Shown here: in pieces, positions 49,387-58,472 of the stretch
Layout: every line of letters begins with the position of its first letter
Position numbering within the stretch: the first letter of the stretch is position 1
Origin: Bradyrhizobium sp. dw_411
GTDB lineage: Bacteria > Pseudomonadota > Alphaproteobacteria > Rhizobiales > Xanthobacteraceae
DNA length: 64,000 nucleotides
Assembly (NCBI RefSeq): GCF_018449695.1
Contig: NZ_JAAVUY010000028.1
Span: 1 to 64,000 of the forward strand
Reading direction: 5' to 3'
The notes under the pieces: generated by a model
Told to the model about the DNA's origin: nothing
Databases searched by the model: none
What the model saw: the letters and a program-made list of their open reading frames with translations, nothing else
Made by a program: the position numbers and the translations under genes

Positions 49387-51654
49387 CTACAACGACAGCC
49401 CTTCGGCCTCGGCGAAGGCTGTCAACTTGTCGCGGATGGACACGCTGCCGGACGGCGCGTCGAGCAGCGATGTCATCACCGCTTCGGCTTTTTTGGCGTC
49501 GAGGTCGAGGATCATCGCCTTGACCGGGCCGTGGCCGGTGGCTGAGAGCGACAGCGAGCGGTAGCCCAGCGCGATCAACGCCAGCGCGCCGATCGGCTTT
49601 GAAGCCATCTCGCCGCACAGCGAAGCGGATTTCTTCGCGGCGTTGGCCTTTTGCACGATCTCGCGCAGCACCCGCAGGATCGGTGTCGACATGGTGTCGA
49701 AGCGCTCGGACACCTTGGCGTTGCCGCGATCGACCGCGAACAGGAACTGAAACAGGTCGTTGGATCCGACCGAGACGAAGTCGACCTTCTTGAAGAGTTC
49801 GTCGAGCTGGTAGAGCAGCGCGGGGACTTCCACCATGGTGCCGACATCGATGCGTTCGGGCAGCGGATGGCCGTGCTGGCGCAGATAGGTCAGTTCACGC
49901 TCGACGATTCCCTTGGCGGCGTCGAATTCGGCGACTTCGGTAATCATCGGGAACATGATGCGCAGTGCGCGCCCGCCGCCGGCCCGCAGCAGCGCGCGAA
50001 TCTGGCCGCGCAACAGGCCCGGCCGGTCAAGCCCGAGCCGGATCGCGCGCCAGCCGAGCGCGGGATTCTCCTCGACCACCGTCTCCATATAGGGCAGCGC
50101 CTTGTCGCCGCCGATATCGAGCGTGCGGAAGGTCACGGGCTTGGTGCCGGCGGCATCGAGCACGGTGCGATACAGCGCCAGTTGATCGCTGGTGCGCGGC
50201 AGGCTTTGGCCGACCATGAATTGCAGTTCGGTTCGAAACAGGCCGATGCCGGCGCTGCCGGTGTCGTCGATATGCGGCAGGTCGATCGCCAAACCAGCAT
50301 TGATCATCAATTCGACCGGCTGGCCGTCCTTGGTGATGCAGGGCTTGTCGCGCAGCGCCGAATATTGCGCCTGTCGCCGCGCGCGAAACCGCACCCGCTC
50401 CGCATAGGCCTGTTCGATTTCAGAAGACGGCCGGACATAGATCGAGCCCGACGTGCCGTCGACGATGATGGCGTCGCCGGGGTCGGCCAGACCCGCCGCG
50501 TTCGGTATTTCGCCGACCGCGGGAATGCCGAGCGCGCGCGCCACGATCGAGACGTGGGAATTGGCGGTGCCTTCCTCCAGCACCAACCCGCGCAGGCGCT
50601 TGCGATCATAATCAAGAAGCGCCGCGGGCCCCATCGCACGCGCGATCAGGATGGCATTGTCGGGCAATTGCTCGCGCGACGGTGCGTGATCCTGTCCGAC
50701 CAATTGGCGCATCAGCCGATGGCCGAGGTCTTCGAGGTCGTGCAGGCGGTCGCGCAAATAGGGATCGGTCGAGCGCAGCATGCGCGCGCGGGTGTCGGAT
50801 TGCACGCGTTCGACCGCGGCCTCCGCGGTAAGGCCGGTGGCGACCGCCTCGTGCAGCTTGTGCGACCAGCCATGGTCGTTGGCGAACATGCGGTAGGCTT
50901 CCAGCACGTCGCGGTGCTCGCCGCCCTCGGCGACATCGCCGCGCTCCAGCATGCGGTCGAGGTCGGCCCGCAATTTCGTCAAAGCCGTATCGAGCCGCTT
51001 GATTTCCTTGGGCAGATCTTCGGCAATGTAATTGGTGATGACGACGCGCGGTTCGTGCAGCACGACATGGCCGAGCGCGATACCGTCGGACAGCACCGCG
51101 CCGACCTTGTGCAGGGAATGCCGCGCGGCGGGTTCGGCGCCGGGCTGCGCCAGCGCCGACAATTCGCCCGACGCGATCATTTCCGCGAGCACCATCGCGG
51201 TGGTCTGCAGCGCCTCGACCTCTTCCTCGACGTAAGTGCGCTTGGCGCGGTTCTGCACCACCAGCACGCCGAGCGTATTGCCGGCGCGCAGGATGGGAAC
51301 GCCGAGGAACGAATGATAGATTTCTTCGCCGGTCTCCGGCCGGAATGAGAACGCCGGGTGGCTTTGCGCGTCGTTCAGATTGAGCGGGGTCGCCTCGCTG
51401 GCTACCAGGCCGACCAGGCCTTCATGCGCGCTCAGGACGGTCCTGTGCACCGCGTCGCGGTTGAGGCCTTCGGTGGCGTAGAGTTCGAGCGTGTTATCGA
51501 CGCGCAGCACATAGGTCGAGCAGACCTCCGCCACCATGTTGGCGGCGATCAGCACCACGATCTTGTCCAGCCGTTCCTGGGCAGAGACTTGCTCCGCCAT
51601 GGTTTCGCGGAGCCGTCTTAGCAAGACGCGGGGGCCTCCCGACGCGCTCCGCAT
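49387..51654 (-). CDS. ptsP: PEP-protein phosphotransferase of the nitrogen PTS (EI-Ntr)
   Basis: 755 residues. An N-terminal GAF domain covers about residues 25-165, which sets EI-Ntr apart from sugar EI. The PEP-utiliser N-domain covers about 175-300. The phospho-His is H367 in GTANSHVSIVARALG. The TIM-barrel PEP-binding domain runs to about residue 735, with FRTELQFM, RTLDIGGDKALPYM, SVGSNDLFQFLFAVDRGN and the Cys of SLCGEMASKP. It starts the phosphorelay EI-Ntr, NPr, EIIA-Ntr that links nitrogen state to potassium, carbon and envelope control. The other partners are outside the window. Confidence 0.95.
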   Translation of the reverse strand: MRSASGGPRVLLRRLRETMAEQVSAQERLDKIVVLIAANMVAEVCSTYVLRVDNTLELYATEGLNRDAVHRTVLSAHEGLVGLVASEATPLNLNDAQSHPAFSFRPETGEEIYHSFLGVPILRAGNTLGVLVVQNRAKRTYVEEEVEALQTTAMVLAEMIASGELSALAQPGAEPAARHSLHKVGAVLSDGIALGHVVLHEPRVVITNYIAEDLPKEIKRLDTALTKLRADLDRMLERGDVAEGGEHRDVLEAYRMFANDHGWSHKLHEAVATGLTAEAAVERVQSDTRARMLRSTDPYLRDRLHDLEDLGHRLMRQLVGQDHAPSREQLPDNAILIARAMGPAALLDYDRKRLRGLVLEEGTANSHVSIVARALGIPAVGEIPNAAGLADPGDAIIVDGTSGSIYVRPSSEIEQAYAERVRFRARRQAQYSALRDKPCITKDGQPVELMINAGLAIDLPHIDDTGSAGIGLFRTELQFMVGQSLPRTSDQLALYRTVLDAAGTKPVTFRTLDIGGDKALPYMETVVEENPALGWRAIRLGLDRPGLLRGQIRALLRAGGGRALRIMFPMITEVAEFDAAKGIVERELTYLRQHGHPLPERIDVGTMVEVPALLYQLDELFKKVDFVSVGSNDLFQFLFAVDRGNAKVSERFDTMSTPILRVLREIVQKANAAKKSASLCGEMASKPIGALALIALGYRSLSLSATGHGPVKAMILDLDAKKAEAVMTSLLDAPSGSVSIRDKLTAFAEAEGLSL

Positions 51655-52101
51655 GTGTTAAAATCCTCCCCCGCGAGGCCAGCACACCGGGTGGCCGGTA
51701 GCTGGCATTAAGCTCACAAAAAACAACAATTTTATTCATTCGGCACCGCCGCAAGCCCTGGATACCGGCCGAATCGGGATTGCCAAAACTGTGGCACAGT
51801 TTGCGGCAGCTCACCCATCAGGCCGTATAGCGAATTGAGGCTTGTTTTGCCAAGCAAAACGCCTGCCACATGCCCGCCATCCCATGCTGCGACTGCTAAG
51901 CGCACGATCCGCCAAATATCCGCCAAAGCGTCGATGTTTTGGCGATCAGATCATGCGCAAAACAGAATGTTTTTGGAGCAAAATTCTTTGCGAGCGTTTT
52001 TGGGAGAATCCAAGCCGGCTGTTGGTATGGGGCGGCTGGCGGTTCGTATGGGAAAACGCAACCGGGATGAGCGGTTCTGATTCGATCAGAACCGGTCGCC
52101 G
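51655..52101. other. 447-bp gap between lysC and ptsP, no gene supported
   Basis: Both neighbours are on the minus strand. Small frames on either strand look random. The ptsP promoter should be near 51700. The region is AT-richer than its neighbours. Confidence 0.45.
52073..52093 (-). terminator. hairpin after lysC
   Basis: Perfect arms GGTTCTGA (52073-52080) and TCAGAACC (52086-52093) around TTCGA, 9 nt past the lysC stop. No T-run follows on the minus strand, so it is only a likely terminator. Confidence 0.4.
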
Positions 52102-53358
52102 TCAGGTCTGGTCGAGCCCGTAGAGCGTGTGCAGGGTGCGTACCGCCAGTTCGGTATAGGCAGTGTCGATCAGCACCGAAAACTTGATTTCGGAGGTGGT
52201 GATCGCGCGGATGTTGATATTGCGCGCGGCGAGGGCGGAAAATGCCTTGGCGGCGACGCCGGCATGGCTGCGCATGCCGCTGCCGATCACCGATACTTTT
52301 GCGACGTCAGTAGCGCTGTCCAGCCGTTTGTAGCCGATCGTGGCCTGGGCTGCGGTAATGGTATCGCGGGCGCGGGTATAGTCCGAGGCCGGGACGGTAA
52401 AGGTCAGGTCGGTTGTGGCGCCGTCCTCCGATACGTTCTGCACGATCATGTCGACATTGATGTTGGCGTCCGCCAGCGGGCCGAAGATCGAGGCGGCGAC
52501 GCCTGGCTTGTCCGAGATCTGGCGGACGGAAATCTGGGCCTCGTCCTTGGAAAAGGCGATCCCGGTGACGACGTGGCTTTCCATGATTTCCTCCTCGCTG
52601 CAGATCAGCGTGCCCGGCGGCTGCTTGGCATGCGGGTCGATATCTTCGGGCTTGTCGAAACTGGAACGGACGAAGATCGGCATGTTGTGCACCATGCCGA
52701 GTTCCACCGAACGGACCTGCAGAACCTTGGCGCCCTGCGAGGCCAGTTCCAGCATGTCTTCGAAGGCGATACGGTCCAGCCGGCGTGCCTTGGGAACCAC
52801 GCGCGGGTCGGTGGTATAGACGCCGTCGACGTCAGTATAGATATCGCAGCGGTCGGCGTGAATCGCGGCCGCAATCGCCACCGCCGAGGTATCGGAACCG
52901 CCGCGCCCGAGCGTGGTGATTCGCTGGGTCTGTGGATTGATGCCCTGGAAGCCGGCGATCACGGCGACTTCCTTGCGGTCCTTGAAGCGGTTGATCAGCT
53001 CAGTGCCGTCGATATCGAGAATCCGCGCCGAGGCATGGGCGTCGCTGGTCTTGATCGGAAGCTGCCAGCCCTGCCAAGAGCGGGCCTGGATGCCGATCGC
53101 CTGTAGCGCAATTGCCAATAGCCCGGCGGTGACCTGTTCGCCCGAGGCAACCACCGCGTCATATTCGCGCGCGTCGTGCATCGGGGAGGCGTCGCGGCAC
53201 CATTCCACCAGTTCGTTGGTCTTGCCGGCCATCGCGGACACCACGACGGCGACGTCATGACCGGCATCGACCTCGCGCTTCACATGGCGCGCGACGTTGC
53301 GGATGCGGTCGATATTGGCGACGGAGGTGCCGCCGAATTTCATCACGAGGCGGCCCAT
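52102..53358 (-). CDS. lysC: aspartate kinase
   Basis: 418 residues from MGRLVMKFGGTSV at 53358; in-frame sequence up to 53484 is not typical of the family. The kinase domain covers about residues 1-245 (MKFGGTSVANIDRI, VSAMAGKTNELVEW, TLGRGGSDTSAVAIAAAI, DVDGVYTTDPRVVPKA), and two ACT regulatory domains follow (about 265-410, with GMRSHAGVAAKAFSALAARNINIRAITTSEIKFSVLI). It phosphorylates aspartate, the first step to lysine, methionine and threonine, and is normally feedback-inhibited through the ACT domains. Confidence 0.95.
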   Translation of the reverse strand: MGRLVMKFGGTSVANIDRIRNVARHVKREVDAGHDVAVVVSAMAGKTNELVEWCRDASPMHDAREYDAVVASGEQVTAGLLAIALQAIGIQARSWQGWQLPIKTSDAHASARILDIDGTELINRFKDRKEVAVIAGFQGINPQTQRITTLGRGGSDTSAVAIAAAIHADRCDIYTDVDGVYTTDPRVVPKARRLDRIAFEDMLELASQGAKVLQVRSVELGMVHNMPIFVRSSFDKPEDIDPHAKQPPGTLICSEEEIMESHVVTGIAFSKDEAQISVRQISDKPGVAASIFGPLADANINVDMIVQNVSEDGATTDLTFTVPASDYTRARDTITAAQATIGYKRLDSATDVAKVSVIGSGMRSHAGVAAKAFSALAARNINIRAITTSEIKFSVLIDTAYTELAVRTLHTLYGLDQT

Positions 53359-53533
53359 GACGACAGGTGCATTCCTTTGCGAGGATAGGTAAATGGTACC
53401 CGCGCGCAAAACCGGGAGCGCGCGGGCCAAAAGGCGCGTATACATAGCGGCGCGGTTGGGGGCAAGCAACCCGGTTTGGGCCATTTCCGCGAGGGCGCGG
53501 GGCCACCCGTGTCGGGTAATTAAGGCGGAATGT

Positions 53534-54001
53534 ATGGGGCGCTATATCGACGATATCCTGCAGCCCGGCGAGAAGGTGCTGTATTCGACCAATGCGCACT
53601 GGATATTCTATTGGCCGGCGATCGCGGCGTGGCTCGCAGCGATTGTGTTCCTGGTTATATCGCGCATGGTCGATACCGGCACGCCGGCGCTGTTCTGTCT
53701 GGCGGTAGCCACCGTCGCGGCGGTTGTCGCGCTGTACAAGATGATGGCCGCCTGGTTCCACCGCTGGACCACCGAGACCGACGTCACCAATCTGCGGGTC
53801 GTGCACAAGACCGGCTTCATCAAGCGCCGCACCTTTGAGATGAGCCTTGACAAGGTCGAGAGCGTTGACGTCAACCAGAGTATCCTCGGCCGCATCCTCA
53901 ATTACGGTAATGTGACGATTCTCGGCGTCGGCGAGGGCAAGGAAACCATCACGACCATCGCTTCGCCGCTTGAATTCCGCAATTTCATCACCGCGCGATA
54001 G
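53534..54001 (+). CDS. PH-domain (bPH2/YdbT-like) membrane protein
   Basis: 155 residues from the ATG at 53534, preceded by AAGGCGGA. Two membrane segments cover about residues 23-41 and 47-67. A bacterial PH domain follows (about 75-150): WTTETDVTNLRVVHKTGFIKRRTFEMSLDKVESVDVNQSILGRILNYGNVTILG. Role unknown, probably at the inner membrane with the PH domain in the cytoplasm. Divergent from lysC and 16 bp upstream of ubiG. Confidence 0.85.
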   Translation: MGRYIDDILQPGEKVLYSTNAHWIFYWPAIAAWLAAIVFLVISRMVDTGTPALFCLAVATVAAVVALYKMMAAWFHRWTTETDVTNLRVVHKTGFIKRRTFEMSLDKVESVDVNQSILGRILNYGNVTILGVGEGKETITTIASPLEFRNFITAR

Positions 54002-54017
54002 GAGCGGCGCGCATCCC

Positions 54018-54788
54018 ATGACCATGCAGCAAGATTCTCCCGCCAATTTCTCCGCAGCTTCGGCCTCGACGGTCGATCCCGCCGAGATCGCAAAATTCTC
54101 AAAGCTGTCGGAGACCTGGTGGGACCCGAACGGCAAGATGGCGCCGCTGCACAAGATCAATCCGCTGCGGCTGACCTATATTCGTGACGCCGCCTGCCGC
54201 AAGTTCGAGCGCAACCTCAAAAGCCTCAATTGCCTGTCCGGCCTGCGCATCCTCGATATCGGCTGCGGCGCCGGCCTATTGTGCGAGCCGTTTACCCGGC
54301 TCGGCGCGCAGCTGATCGGCGTCGATCCGTCCCCCAGCAATATCGCGGCCGCCCGGCTGCATGCCGACAAGGGCCATCTGTCGATCGATTACCGCTGCAC
54401 CACGGTCGAGGAGATGGACGTGCGCGAGCGCTTTGACATCGTGCTGGCGATGGAAGTGGTCGAGCATGTCAGCGATGTCGGCATGTTCCTCAATCGCTGC
54501 GCGGCGATGCTCAAGCCCGGCGGGCTGATGGTAATCTCGACGCTGAACCGCAACTGGAAGAGCTTTGCGCTCGCCATCGTCGGCGCCGAATATGTCCTGC
54601 GCTGGCTGCCGCGCGGCACCCATCAATGGGACAAATTCGTCACCCCCGACGAACTCGCGCGGCATCTGGAAGACAACAAGCTCGCCATCACCGAACAGGC
54701 CGGCGTGGTCTACAGCCCGTTCGCCGACAAATGGAGCATCTCGTCCGACATGGACGTAAACTACATGGTGGTCGCGGAGGGGGCGTGA
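54018..54788 (+). CDS. ubiG: ubiquinone biosynthesis O-methyltransferase
   Basis: 256 residues from MTMQQDSPANF. The UbiG signature opens it: DPAEIAKFSKLSETWWDPNGKMAPLHKINPLRLTYI. SAM motif I is LRILDIGCGAGLLCEPFTRLGA; VLAMEVVEHVSDVGMFL is the DxxxxxEVxEHV-type motif; RGTHQWDKFVTPDEL is near the C-terminus. It catalyses both O-methylations in ubiquinone synthesis at the inner membrane surface. Confidence 0.95.
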   Translation: MTMQQDSPANFSAASASTVDPAEIAKFSKLSETWWDPNGKMAPLHKINPLRLTYIRDAACRKFERNLKSLNCLSGLRILDIGCGAGLLCEPFTRLGAQLIGVDPSPSNIAAARLHADKGHLSIDYRCTTVEEMDVRERFDIVLAMEVVEHVSDVGMFLNRCAAMLKPGGLMVISTLNRNWKSFALAIVGAEYVLRWLPRGTHQWDKFVTPDELARHLEDNKLAITEQAGVVYSPFADKWSISSDMDVNYMVVAEGA

Positions 54789-54800
54789 TAGCCAACTCTC

Positions 54801-54826
54801 GTCGTCCCTGCGAACGCAGGGACGAC
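54801..54826. repeat. hairpin GTCGTCCCTGCG-AA-CGCAGGGACGAC
   Basis: Perfect 12-bp arms with a 2-nt loop, 12 nt after ubiG. A short member of the extragenic palindrome group that may double as a terminator. Confidence 0.7.
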
Positions 54827-54921
54827 GACTGGCTGGAGCCGTATGCAATCCTGACGGTTGACCGCATCATTCGCCCGCTTCACGGTGGCCGCGTTTCTCA
54901 TCTGGCCAACTGAATCTCCCC

Positions 54922-55821
54922 ATGTTCACCACCGTCTCGCTCTGGATTCCCTTCACGATCATTGCCGCGCTGGGGCAGGCGACGCGCAATGCGATGCAGC
55001 GGCAATTGACGAAACCGCTCGGCACCTGGGGCGCCACCAATATCCGCTTCCTGTTCGGCTTTCCGTTCTCGATCGTGTTCTTCGTGGTGCTGCTGATCGC
55101 GACCGGCGATCCCCTGCCGTGGCCGACAGCGATATTCTGGCCGTGGCTTTTGCTCGGCGCGCTCTGCCAGATCATCGCCACTGGATTGATGCTGCTTGCG
55201 ATGAACGATCATTCGTTCGTGGTGACCACGGCCTATATAAAGACCGAGGCGATCCAGACCGCGATCTTCGGCTTTGTCTTCTTGGGCGATCATCTCACGG
55301 TGCTGAAAGTGGTTGCGATTCTGGTCGCGACATCTGGTGTGATCGTCACCGCGGTGCGGCCGGGCGGCGAGAAAAATTTCACGGATATCAAGCCGACCAT
55401 ATTGGGCCTTGTCGCCGCCGCGACATTTGCTTTGTCGGCGATCGGCTTCCGCGGCGCGATCCTCACGCTATCTGGCGTGTCGTTCGTGACGTCAGCGACC
55501 TACACGCTGGTGTTCGGGCTGTTCGTGCAGACACTGATCCTGACAATCTATCTGCTGGTGCGCGCGCCCGGCATCCTCAAGGCGATCTTGGGGCTGTGGC
55601 GGCCTTCGATGCTTGCCGGCTTCATGGGCGCATTCGCCTCGCAGTTCTGGTTCCTGGCCTTCGCACTGACCGCGGCGGCCAATGTGCGCACGCTGGCGCT
55701 GGTCGAGGTGCTGTTCGCACAGGGGATCGCGTATTATTCGTTCAAGCAACCGCTGTCGGCCCGCGAGGTTGCCGGCATCGCGCTGATCGTGATTGGCGTG
55801 GCGCTGTTGGTGGCGGCGTAA
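54922..55821 (+). CDS. EamA/DMT-family transporter
   Basis: 299 residues with about ten hydrophobic segments in two EamA-like halves. The first half includes IPFTIIAALGQATRNAMQRQL and FSIVFFVVLLIAT; the second includes PTILGLVAAATFALSAIGFRGAIL and a final GIALIVIGVALLVAA. Drug/metabolite transporter superfamily. Direction and substrate are unknown. No clear ribosome site precedes the only good ATG. Confidence 0.85.
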   Translation: MFTTVSLWIPFTIIAALGQATRNAMQRQLTKPLGTWGATNIRFLFGFPFSIVFFVVLLIATGDPLPWPTAIFWPWLLLGALCQIIATGLMLLAMNDHSFVVTTAYIKTEAIQTAIFGFVFLGDHLTVLKVVAILVATSGVIVTAVRPGGEKNFTDIKPTILGLVAAATFALSAIGFRGAILTLSGVSFVTSATYTLVFGLFVQTLILTIYLLVRAPGILKAILGLWRPSMLAGFMGAFASQFWFLAFALTAAANVRTLALVEVLFAQGIAYYSFKQPLSAREVAGIALIVIGVALLVAA

Positions 55822-55827
55822 TCTGCA

Positions 55828-55868
55828 GTCATTCCAGGTTCGATGCTTCGCATCGCCCCGGAATGACG
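55828..55868. repeat. short palindromic element, GTCATTCC family
   Basis: Truncated copy: GTCATTCCAGGTTCGATGC and GCATCGCCCCGGAATGACG, lacking the central block. It lies between the convergent EamA and DUF1178 genes. Confidence 0.75.
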
Positions 55869-55875
55869 CCAAACC

Positions 55876-56355
55876 TCAATTCCGGTCGTCGGGCAATACC
55901 GGCAGCGGCGACACCTCGACGCCTTCCTCGATCAGGGAACGGGCCTCCTCCGGCGACGCTTCGCCGTAGATCGGGCGATGTTCGATATCGCCGTAATGCA
56001 TCTTGCGGGCTTCGTTCGGGAAGCGCTCGCCGACATTGTCGGCGTTCTTGACAATATGGTCGCGCAATTCCTTGAGCTTGGCGCGCAGCTCGCGCTCCTG
56101 CGCCATCATCAGGGGCGTCGATGCGGGCGATGTGGCGTCGGTGGTGGGAGCCGCGGCAACAGGCGCCTGAACCGGAACGTCGCGGCCCTTCTTGCTTACG
56201 ATCTGCGGGGCCATGATGGCGCGCTCGACCTTGGCCGAGCCGCAGACGGGACAATTCACCAGCTTGCGTTTTTCCTGGGTTTCGTAGGCGGACGAGCTTT
56301 GAAACCAGCTTTCGAACGCATGGTCGCGTTCGCAGCGTAGATTGTACCGGATCAT
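55876..56355 (-). CDS. DUF1178 zinc-ribbon protein
   Basis: 159 residues. MIRYNLRCERDHAFESWFQSSSAYETQEKRKLVNCPVCGSAKVERAIMAPQI is the DUF1178 N-domain with a C/H-C-P-V-C zinc site. A Pro/Ala/Thr-rich middle and a helical C-domain follow (ALREHIVKNADNVGERFPNEARKMHYGDIEHRPIYGEAS-like block). Its start overlaps the stop of the nitrilase gene by 4 bp. Function unknown; conserved downstream of this nitrilase in alphaproteobacteria. Confidence 0.88.
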   Translation of the reverse strand: MIRYNLRCERDHAFESWFQSSSAYETQEKRKLVNCPVCGSAKVERAIMAPQIVSKKGRDVPVQAPVAAAPTTDATSPASTPLMMAQERELRAKLKELRDHIVKNADNVGERFPNEARKMHYGDIEHRPIYGEASPEEARSLIEEGVEVSPLPVLPDDRN

Positions 56356-57230
56356 GCCGATCCCCGCACCAGGTGCAGATGATCGGGGCCGGATTTGGGA
56401 TCGGTGACGCTAAAGCGCCGTCCATGCTGCAGCGACGGCACAGTTTTACGCGCGACTTCAACCCTTGAGGGATCGATTTTGGCCAGGAAGACGCCTGGTT
56501 CGACGCCGCCCTCCGCAAGGATCTCGCCCCAGGGCGCAATGATCAGCGAATGACCGAAAGTTTCGCGCTTGTTCTCGTGCAGGCCGGCCTGCGCCGCGGC
56601 AAAAATGAAGCAGCCGTTTTCGATGGCGCGGGCGCGCAGCAGCGTGTGCCAATGCGCTTCGCCGGTTTTGCGGGTGAAGGCGGAGGGCACCGCGATGAAC
56701 GACGCGCCGCTTTCGGCGAGCGCGCGGTACAGCGCCGGGAAGCGGACGTCGTAGCATATCGTTAGCCCGATCCGGCCCCACGGCAGGTCGGTGATCACGG
56801 CGGTTTCGCCCGGCTGATAATTGGCCGATTCGCGGTAGCTCTCACCGCCCGGCAAATCGATGTCGAACATGTGGATCTTGTCGTAGCTCGCGATCACCAG
56901 GCCATCCGGCCCGATCAGGAACGAACGGTTGACCGCCCGCTCCGGCGAGGCGCGCAGCGCCAATGAGCCGACATGAAGATGGATTTTCAGCTCAGCCGCG
57001 AGCGCGCGATAGGCTTTCAGCGAAAGATCGTCCTCCTCGGCGGCGAGATGCTCGAACAGCGCGGTGCGATTAAGCTGCATCATGTTGCTGACCTCGGGGG
57101 TCTGCACATAATCGGCGCCCTGCGCTGCCGCCTCGCGGATCAGCTTCACGCCCTGCTCAAGGCTTGCTTCCGGCAACAGCCCGGTGCGCATCTGCACCAT
57201 GGCGGCGGTGAAGGAGAGGTCAGCGCTCAT
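56352..57230 (-). CDS. nitrilase-superfamily amidase (Nit-type)
   Basis: 292 residues from MSADLSFTAAMVQ, overlapping the grxC stop by 4 bp. The Glu-Lys-Cys triad is visible: Glu in VQTPEVSNMM, Lys in ASYDKIHMFDIDLPGG, Cys in IGLTICYDVRFPALYRAL. KTGEAHWHTLLRARAIENGCFI is typical of the Nit1/NIT2 group, whose members deaminate dialkylated glutathione or omega-amido acids. The glutaredoxin gene directly upstream fits a role in repairing damaged glutathione. Confidence 0.88.
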   Translation of the reverse strand: MSADLSFTAAMVQMRTGLLPEASLEQGVKLIREAAAQGADYVQTPEVSNMMQLNRTALFEHLAAEEDDLSLKAYRALAAELKIHLHVGSLALRASPERAVNRSFLIGPDGLVIASYDKIHMFDIDLPGGESYRESANYQPGETAVITDLPWGRIGLTICYDVRFPALYRALAESGASFIAVPSAFTRKTGEAHWHTLLRARAIENGCFIFAAAQAGLHENKRETFGHSLIIAPWGEILAEGGVEPGVFLAKIDPSRVEVARKTVPSLQHGRRFSVTDPKSGPDHLHLVRGSA

Positions 57231-57502
57231 GACGTGGCCTTTTCGTCCGCCAGCAACGCATCGAGCTTGCCCGCGCGGTCGAGCGCATAGAGTTCGTCGC
57301 AGCCGCCCACATGGAGTTTGCCGATGAAAATCTGCGGGAAAGTCGAACCGGCGCCGGCGCGATCCCACATCTCTTGCCGAAGCGCCGGGTCGGTCGCGAC
57401 GTCGAATTCGGTGAATGCGGCCTTCTTGCGCGTCAGCAATGACTTGGCGGCGCTGCAATAGCCGCAGCCCGGACGGGTGTAGATTTCGATCGCAGCGGTC
57501 AT
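57227..57502 (-). CDS. grxC: glutaredoxin 3
   Basis: 91 residues. The dithiol active site is C13-GY-C16 in YTRPGCGYCSAAKSLL. The cis-Pro is in STFPQIFIGKLHVGGCDELYAL, which also carries the GG-C-D glutathione-binding motif. It reduces disulfides and glutathione mixed disulfides in the cytoplasm. Lies 39 bp after comF and overlaps the nitrilase gene. Confidence 0.95.
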   Translation of the reverse strand: MTAAIEIYTRPGCGYCSAAKSLLTRKKAAFTEFDVATDPALRQEMWDRAGAGSTFPQIFIGKLHVGGCDELYALDRAGKLDALLADEKATS

Positions 57503-57541
57503 GGGGGCGCTCTGTTGGCTAAGAATGCCAGATTATATGGG

Positions 57542-58342
57542 TTATTTATAGGTATCTACAACCCGGGCGAACACCAGCACGTCGACGGACGCGGCTTTGG
57601 CGCGCAGCAAGGCCCGCGCGCAGGCGTCGACGGTAGCCCCGGAGGTTAAGACATCGTCGATCAGGACCACGCGGCGGCCGCGAATCAGATCCTGCCGGTC
57701 GGCGGCGACCTTGAAGGCGCCCTGCACATTGCTGGCACGCTCCTTTCGCGACAGGCCGATCTGTTGCTGGGTCGGCCGCACGCGCCGCAGCGCTTCGGAA
57801 CTCATTTTAACGCCGGTCTGCCGCTCGATCACCCGCGCCAGCGCGCCGGACTGATTATACCGCCGGCTCCAGCCGCGCTTCCAGTGCAGCGGCACCGGAA
57901 CCAGCACGTCCGCCTCCGCCAATAGTTCGCGTCCGGCGCGGGCCATCCAGCGGCCCATCGCGGGCGCCAGATCGGTGCGGTCCTGGTATTTCAGCGCGTG
58001 CACCAGCGTGCGCGCCACGTCGTCATAGCGCACCGCGGCGCGGGCGCGCGCATAGGCCGGCGGATTGGCAATCGCCTCCATCGACAGCATGTCCGGGCCG
58101 GGATCGTAGACAAAGGGAATGCCGAGCCGCGGACAAAACGGTGGCGCGATGAACGACAATTTGGCCCAGCACGCCGCGCAAACGCCGTCGCCATCGACGG
58201 GCTCGCGGCAGGCCACGCACAATGTCGGCAGCGCAATGTCGAGCGCAAGCCGCGCGGTATGCTTCCACGCGCCATGGGCCATGCGAAACGCGCCGCGCAG
58301 ATGCGTGGTGATGGAACGGGATGATGAGGTTTCGGCGTCCAT
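57542..58342 (-). CDS. comF: ComF-family phosphoribosyltransferase-like protein
   Basis: 266 residues. An N-terminal zinc knuckle (CVACREPVDGDGVCAACWAKL) and a C-terminal type I phosphoribosyltransferase fold are present, with PLHWKRGWSRRYNQSGALA and the PRPP motif RRVVLIDDVLTSGATVDACARALL. ComF proteins take part in single-stranded DNA handling during natural transformation where tested. No other competence gene is nearby. First gene of comF-grxC-nitrilase-DUF1178. The start is uncertain because no ribosome site is obvious. Confidence 0.85.
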   Translation of the reverse strand: MDAETSSSRSITTHLRGAFRMAHGAWKHTARLALDIALPTLCVACREPVDGDGVCAACWAKLSFIAPPFCPRLGIPFVYDPGPDMLSMEAIANPPAYARARAAVRYDDVARTLVHALKYQDRTDLAPAMGRWMARAGRELLAEADVLVPVPLHWKRGWSRRYNQSGALARVIERQTGVKMSSEALRRVRPTQQQIGLSRKERASNVQGAFKVAADRQDLIRGRRVVLIDDVLTSGATVDACARALLRAKAASVDVLVFARVVDTYK

Positions 58343-58472
58343 GGGGAGAGGCTAGCGCCGGGGCGCGGGGGGCTCAAGCCGGTATTACCGATTTCGTCGC
58401 GTCGCGCTTGAACGGCTTCTCGACACCGGGCGCGCGGTTGTCAAGAACGGGTCGCGAGCTTACCAAAGCACG

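Noticed and set aside
49651-51348. Plus-strand open frame of 565 codons
   Set aside because: Antisense of ptsP; it lacks a ribosome site and a recognisable fold.
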